Assembly: GCA_050943675.1 (NCBI GenBank)
Contig: JBMNPP010000133.1
Location: 1-7,660 of the forward strand
DNA: 7,660 nucleotides
DNA from: Brooklawnia sp050943675
GTDB taxonomy: Bacteria > Actinomycetota > Actinomycetes > Propionibacteriales > Propionibacteriaceae
Direction of reading: 5' to 3'
Shown here: positions 4,347 through 7,660 of the stretch, in pieces
Layout of the letters: each line of letters begins with the position of its first letter
Position numbering within the stretch: the first letter of the stretch is position 1
Notes under the pieces: generated by a model
What the model saw: the letters and a program-made list of their open reading frames with translations, nothing else
The model's database searches: none
Told to the model about the DNA's origin: nothing
Program-made: the position numbers and the translations under genes

Positions 4347-6335
4347 ATGACGGATCCGCCGCAGGCACCAGCGCCGCCGCAGGCGCCCACGCCGCCCAGG
4401 CCCGCGGCGCCGCCAACACCGCCGAGGATCAACCGGATCCTGGACACCGATGATCCGCGGCGACTGGCCCGGCGACTGGTCGACCACATGAAGAACAAGA
4501 AGACAGAGCTGGACCTCTCGGTGATCCCGGACAGCCTCCTGCCGAAGATCGAGCAGGCGCTGATCACGGAACTGGACGCCAAAGAGAGAGCCCGGTACGG
4601 CTACGAGTTGCGGCGCTTGATCCGCTTCACCATCGCCGAGCGGGCCGGCCTGGTCGCACCGCCGACGGCCAAGCCGTTCAAGGTCGACTCCATGGGAACC
4701 GAGCGCAAACCGGCAGTCAAGGTCAAGTACGGCCAGGTGCGAATGCACCTGGATGGCAAGCTGGCCGGCACCGACCCCGGCAGCGCGTTCATCCTGGTCT
4801 TCGACGGCAACACCACTGGCGTGCACTGGTTGCAGTTCATGTGGCGCCAGATCATCGCCCACTACCCCGCCACCGGGAAACGCAAGGCCCGCCAGGTGTC
4901 GCTGCAGAAGCGTTACACCTTCAAGACCCCGACCCGGGTCGTGCTCTACAGCGAGAACGCGAAACAGCCGCGCTGGAGCACCGACGGCACCAACCCCAAC
5001 AGCCCCTTCTACGACACCGTCACCCGACAGTCCGGTCGGCTGGAACTGAAGGACGCCCCCTCCTCCACTGCCGAGGCGGTGCGCGACCTGTTCAGCAGCC
5101 CGACGCCACCCAGCCAGTGTGTGTCGATCTTCGGCGCGGCCGCCTACCTCGTCAAGGACCGCGAAGTGCTCTACCGGGCTGACCTGACCCGCTCCTGGAC
5201 CATCACGAAAACCTCCACCGGCCTGGTCAGCAAGGGCGGCAAGTGGAGTGGCCGCGGCAAGGCAACCTCGAAGATTGATCCGGTGCACCGCGCCACCCTG
5301 GCCAAGCAGTTCCCGCGCTGGGATTACCTGCCGGGCGACCTGATCGCACCACCGGTGATGCTGCCCGACTTCCACCCCATCCCGCTGACCCATCCCGACG
5401 TGGTCAACTGGCCGGACGCCGCGCCCCTTGAGCAGATGCGGGCGGCAGCGAAGGCTGCAAACGCCAAGCTGATCGAGGACGTCGAGGAGCACCCCGACAC
5501 CGAGGTGCTGACGATCCACAACGGCGCGAAGAAGCCGGGCCTGAGCTACTTCCCCAACCTGCGCGGCAGGAACACCAACCTCGTCGGCGGCGAGACCGGC
5601 TACATCGACCAGGCCGGTGCCTACCACAACCCGGCCATGCCGCACGTGCGGGGCAACGCCCCGCCCAGGGTGACCATGATCATGGGCGCTGACGCCTTCG
5701 GGTGGGGCGCGCAAACCGCTGGCGGCGCGCTACCCAACAAGCGGGACAAGTTATTCACCCTGGCCGTGGCCCACCACGAGATGCGGCACGGCGTCCATGC
5801 CCGGTTCGCGATCGAATGGCTAATGCGGTGGCGGGATGAATTGACCCGCGAGGATTTCACCAGCTGGATGAACCGTCAGTTGAGTGAGAAGCGGTTGACA
5901 CCCCTTGAGCACGATCTGGTGTTGTCCGGGGTGGATTCGCGCAATATCGGCGTCACCGAGATCCTGTCGTCCACTGAGGGCTTGGTCACCGCACTGGCGG
6001 TGCTGCCAGCGAGCCCCACTCTGGCCGCCCTGTCCGAGAAGGGTGTCTGGCCGGCCTCGCTGCTTGAACTGGACGGGCTGATCAGGCAGATCAGCTATTA
6101 CGGCGCCAGCACGAAACTGGTCGAGGCGCGTGATGCCCGCCTGCGGCAGGTGATCTGCGGCGAACTGGAGGACGCGCAGCGTGCCGTCGTCGCCAAGTGG
6201 ATGGACTTCCTGGCCAACGTCGACCCGAAGCAGGCAGACCCCACCGAGCGGGACACGGCGAAGCTCGTCAAGGCGGTCTTCGGCAGCAATCGCCAGTTGC
6301 TGCTCGGCATCAAGAAGATCGCTGATAGCTGCTGA
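4347..6335 (+). CDS. HExxH zinc metallopeptidase-like protein with Pro/Ala-rich N-terminus
   Basis: A 662-aa protein of unknown family. Residues ~4-27 are a low-complexity Pro/Ala/Gln run, probably a disordered tail. Residues ~152-169 read FDGNTTGVHWLQFMWRQI. They are followed by a beta-rich stretch with NSPFYDTVTR, AEAVRDLFSS and FGAAAYLVKDREVLYRADL, looking like a distinct domain. His477-Glu478-Met-Arg-His481 in VAHHEMRHGVHARF is a HExxH zinc-binding active site in a helix; Glu538 or Glu544 (TEILSSTEG) could be the third ligand. There is no signal peptide or membrane helix. ATG at 4347 is chosen because GGGGG lies 6 nt upstream; the frame is open back to 4233 but that part is repeat sequence. 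I have an unverified recollection of similar FDG..HWLQF..R segments in proteins tied to extracellular contractile injection systems, so an injected or secreted effector is possible. Peptidase activity itself is inferred from the motif only. Confidence 0.7.
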   Translation: MTDPPQAPAPPQAPTPPRPAAPPTPPRINRILDTDDPRRLARRLVDHMKNKKTELDLSVIPDSLLPKIEQALITELDAKERARYGYELRRLIRFTIAERAGLVAPPTAKPFKVDSMGTERKPAVKVKYGQVRMHLDGKLAGTDPGSAFILVFDGNTTGVHWLQFMWRQIIAHYPATGKRKARQVSLQKRYTFKTPTRVVLYSENAKQPRWSTDGTNPNSPFYDTVTRQSGRLELKDAPSSTAEAVRDLFSSPTPPSQCVSIFGAAAYLVKDREVLYRADLTRSWTITKTSTGLVSKGGKWSGRGKATSKIDPVHRATLAKQFPRWDYLPGDLIAPPVMLPDFHPIPLTHPDVVNWPDAAPLEQMRAAAKAANAKLIEDVEEHPDTEVLTIHNGAKKPGLSYFPNLRGRNTNLVGGETGYIDQAGAYHNPAMPHVRGNAPPRVTMIMGADAFGWGAQTAGGALPNKRDKLFTLAVAHHEMRHGVHARFAIEWLMRWRDELTREDFTSWMNRQLSEKRLTPLEHDLVLSGVDSRNIGVTEILSSTEGLVTALAVLPASPTLAALSEKGVWPASLLELDGLIRQISYYGASTKLVEARDARLRQVICGELEDAQRAVVAKWMDFLANVDPKQADPTERDTAKLVKAVFGSNRQLLLGIKKIADSC

Positions 6336-7660
6336 CTATTCCTCCGGGGGTGTCTCGGGGTGCACGATCTGCAGCGTCCGCGGGTCGTAGCGGACCTCGA
6401 CGGCGGCCACTTGGTCGGTCGGCAGTATCTCCATCCACTGCGAGATGATCTGCTGGTCGGTGGCGTCACCGTCGAAACGCACTCCGCCCGCCAACGGGTA
6501 GAACCCGTTTTCGAAGACGGCCTCGGTCGGCAGGCTGCCCGCGAAGTGCGTGCTCTGCGGGTCATCGGGGTCGGCCTCGATGACGGTGCGTGAGTGCTGG
6601 TCGAAGAGCTGGATCTTGTTGATCAACTGCTCCAGTGCCTCGCGGATGGTGGCCGGCTGACCGGATTCGGGTTCAGGGTGCCCGGGCTGCAGGTAGGCCG
6701 AGTCCCGGCCGTCCGATCCTTCGACGTGCGCCTGCTGCAACCACTGCAGCGCCGCCCGCTCCTTGCCGATGCGGATCGGGATGACCGCCTTCACCCACGG
6801 TGAGTTGAGGAAGGCGTTGCGCAGGTTGTCGCCGTCCAGTTGCAGCAGCCAGCCAAGCGATGATCCGAGCCGGGCGGGCCGGGCGTCCTCGGTGATGTAG
6901 TAGCTGTCGCGGTTCAACTCCTGGGCGCCACCCCAGTCGACGGTGTGCTGGGCCGAGATCGGCCTGGGTCGCGCCGCGCTGCCGGGGCTGGACGCGCCGC
7001 CTGCTGTCCGTGCGATCCTGCCGAAGGCGCGGGTGGCCATCGTCCCGGTGATTTCGGCGAGGTTGCCGAGGTCGAACCCGGGCCGCGGTCCCCCGCCGCC
7101 GGGTGGTTCACCGAGGTACTGGGTGCTTCGGTGCAGGCGCGGCACCCACCATTCGTCGGCGACGAAGTACAGCATCTTGTCGACGTCGAAGATTGATCGC
7201 ACCAGTTCTGATGTGACGTGTTTGGACTGGTGGTTGCCGACGCTCATCAGCTGGCTGATGAGGGCCCGGTAGACCACGGTGCGTTCCTCTTCGCGCAGGT
7301 CTTCGGCGGGACGCGGCGCGATGCTGCTGGCCACGGTGATCCGTTCGCGGGCGGCCTGGTAATAGGCCTCCTGGAAGCGGCGTGCCTGTTCGGCGGAGTA
7401 CTGGTCGAGCCGCTGGCCGTATTCCTGGGCGACGGCGTCGCGCAGCGCCTGGCTGGGCGTCCAGTGCAGGGTCAGTTTGACCGGGATCTGGTTCTTGCCG
7501 CCCCAGTTCACGTAGTCGAGATGGATGGTGAAGGTGGCTGCGCTTGAGCCGTCGGACGACCTCAGGTTGCGCACCGACAGTAGTGCGTCGAAGCCCTGCG
7601 GGTCGATGTCGACGGCCATCAGCGTGAAGCCGGGGGTGGTGAGCAGCACGCTCTGGTCGA
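6336..7660 (-). CDS. C-terminal part of a large protein of unknown function (cut by window edge)
   Basis: 440 residues are visible and the frame remains open past 7658, so the true start is outside the window; the GTG at 7649 is only an internal valine. The visible part opens with a beta-rich stretch (VLLTTPGFTLMAVDID, ATFTIHLDYVNWGGKNQIPV), then a helical region (ALRDAVAQEYGQRLDQYSAE, AYYQAARERITV). A Gly/Pro linker (EPPGGGGPRPG) lies near 7080-7118. The second half contains WGGAQELNRDSYYITED, SSLGWLLQLDGDNLRNAFLN, SPWVKAVIPIRIGKERAALQ and a C-terminal VEVRYDPRTL strand. There is no transmembrane segment. I do not recognise the family; a structural or surface protein of a multi-gene system is possible. 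It converges on the metallopeptidase gene: stop TAG (6338-6336) directly abuts that gene's TGA (6333-6335). Confidence 0.8.
   Translation of the reverse strand, partial: DQSVLLTTPGFTLMAVDIDPQGFDALLSVRNLRSSDGSSAATFTIHLDYVNWGGKNQIPVKLTLHWTPSQALRDAVAQEYGQRLDQYSAEQARRFQEAYYQAARERITVASSIAPRPAEDLREEERTVVYRALISQLMSVGNHQSKHVTSELVRSIFDVDKMLYFVADEWWVPRLHRSTQYLGEPPGGGGPRPGFDLGNLAEITGTMATRAFGRIARTAGGASSPGSAARPRPISAQHTVDWGGAQELNRDSYYITEDARPARLGSSLGWLLQLDGDNLRNAFLNSPWVKAVIPIRIGKERAALQWLQQAHVEGSDGRDSAYLQPGHPEPESGQPATIREALEQLINKIQLFDQHSRTVIEADPDDPQSTHFAGSLPTEAVFENGFYPLAGGVRFDGDATDQQIISQWMEILPTDQVAAVEVRYDPRTLQIVHPETPPEE

Noticed and set aside
4143..5714. Minus-strand open frame of 523 aa opposite the metallopeptidase gene
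   Set aside because: It is antisense to a well-supported gene and arises from its high third-position G/C. The product is a Gly/Val/Leu/His/Arg-rich composition without motifs, and it reads through repeat sequence.

Overview
The window looks like an accessory region of a high-GC actinobacterial chromosome or large mobile element. Third codon positions are GC-rich, proteins are Ala/Arg-rich, GTG and TTG starts occur, and several protein types are those typical of Actinobacteria. Genus cannot be told from the sequence alone.

Layout. (1) Positions 1-771, minus strand: a tandem helix-turn-helix (HTH) protein, possibly the tail of an old recombinase, followed by the N-terminus of a DprA-like DNA-processing protein that runs off the left edge. 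(2) Positions 776-1099, no intact gene: a 61-bp relic of a toxin gene, then the first copy of a hairpin-bearing repeat. (3) Positions 1100-2747, plus strand: a toxin-antitoxin pair (BrnT-like toxin first, ribbon-helix-helix antitoxin second, 14-nt overlap), then a GIY-YIG nuclease fused to an unrecognised C-terminal region. (4) Positions 2791-3899, plus strand: an SRPBCC (AHSA1-type) protein and an ArsR-type regulator with overlapping stop and start, an AT-rich promoter with an inverted repeat in front and a strong terminator-like hairpin behind. (5) Positions 3899-4346, no gene: two more copies of the hairpin repeat, spaced 179 bp, inside a decayed tandem array. (6) Positions 4347-6335, plus strand: a 662-aa protein with a Pro/Ala-rich N-terminus and a HEMRH zinc-metallopeptidase motif. 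(7) Positions 6336-7660, minus strand: the C-terminal 440 aa of a larger unknown protein, convergent with the metallopeptidase gene and with no base between the two stop codons.

How it may fit together. Copies 1 and 2 of the repeat are in direct orientation and bracket a 2.9-kb block holding the TA pair, the nuclease and the SRPBCC/ArsR pair. This looks like a cargo module beside a DprA/HTH pair. The TA pair could stabilise the module, and the nuclease could act against foreign or competitor DNA. The array of copies 2 and 3 sits directly in front of the metallopeptidase gene and may be its leader.

The most unusual element is the repeat family itself. All three copies keep a 13-14 bp stem (CTATGTAGGCGTC / GACGCCTACATAG) with a further inner stem, and a small second hairpin shows one compensatory base-pair change. 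I do not recognise it. The two large genes on the right are also unassigned. The metallopeptidase has the look of a toxin or effector, but that is inference.
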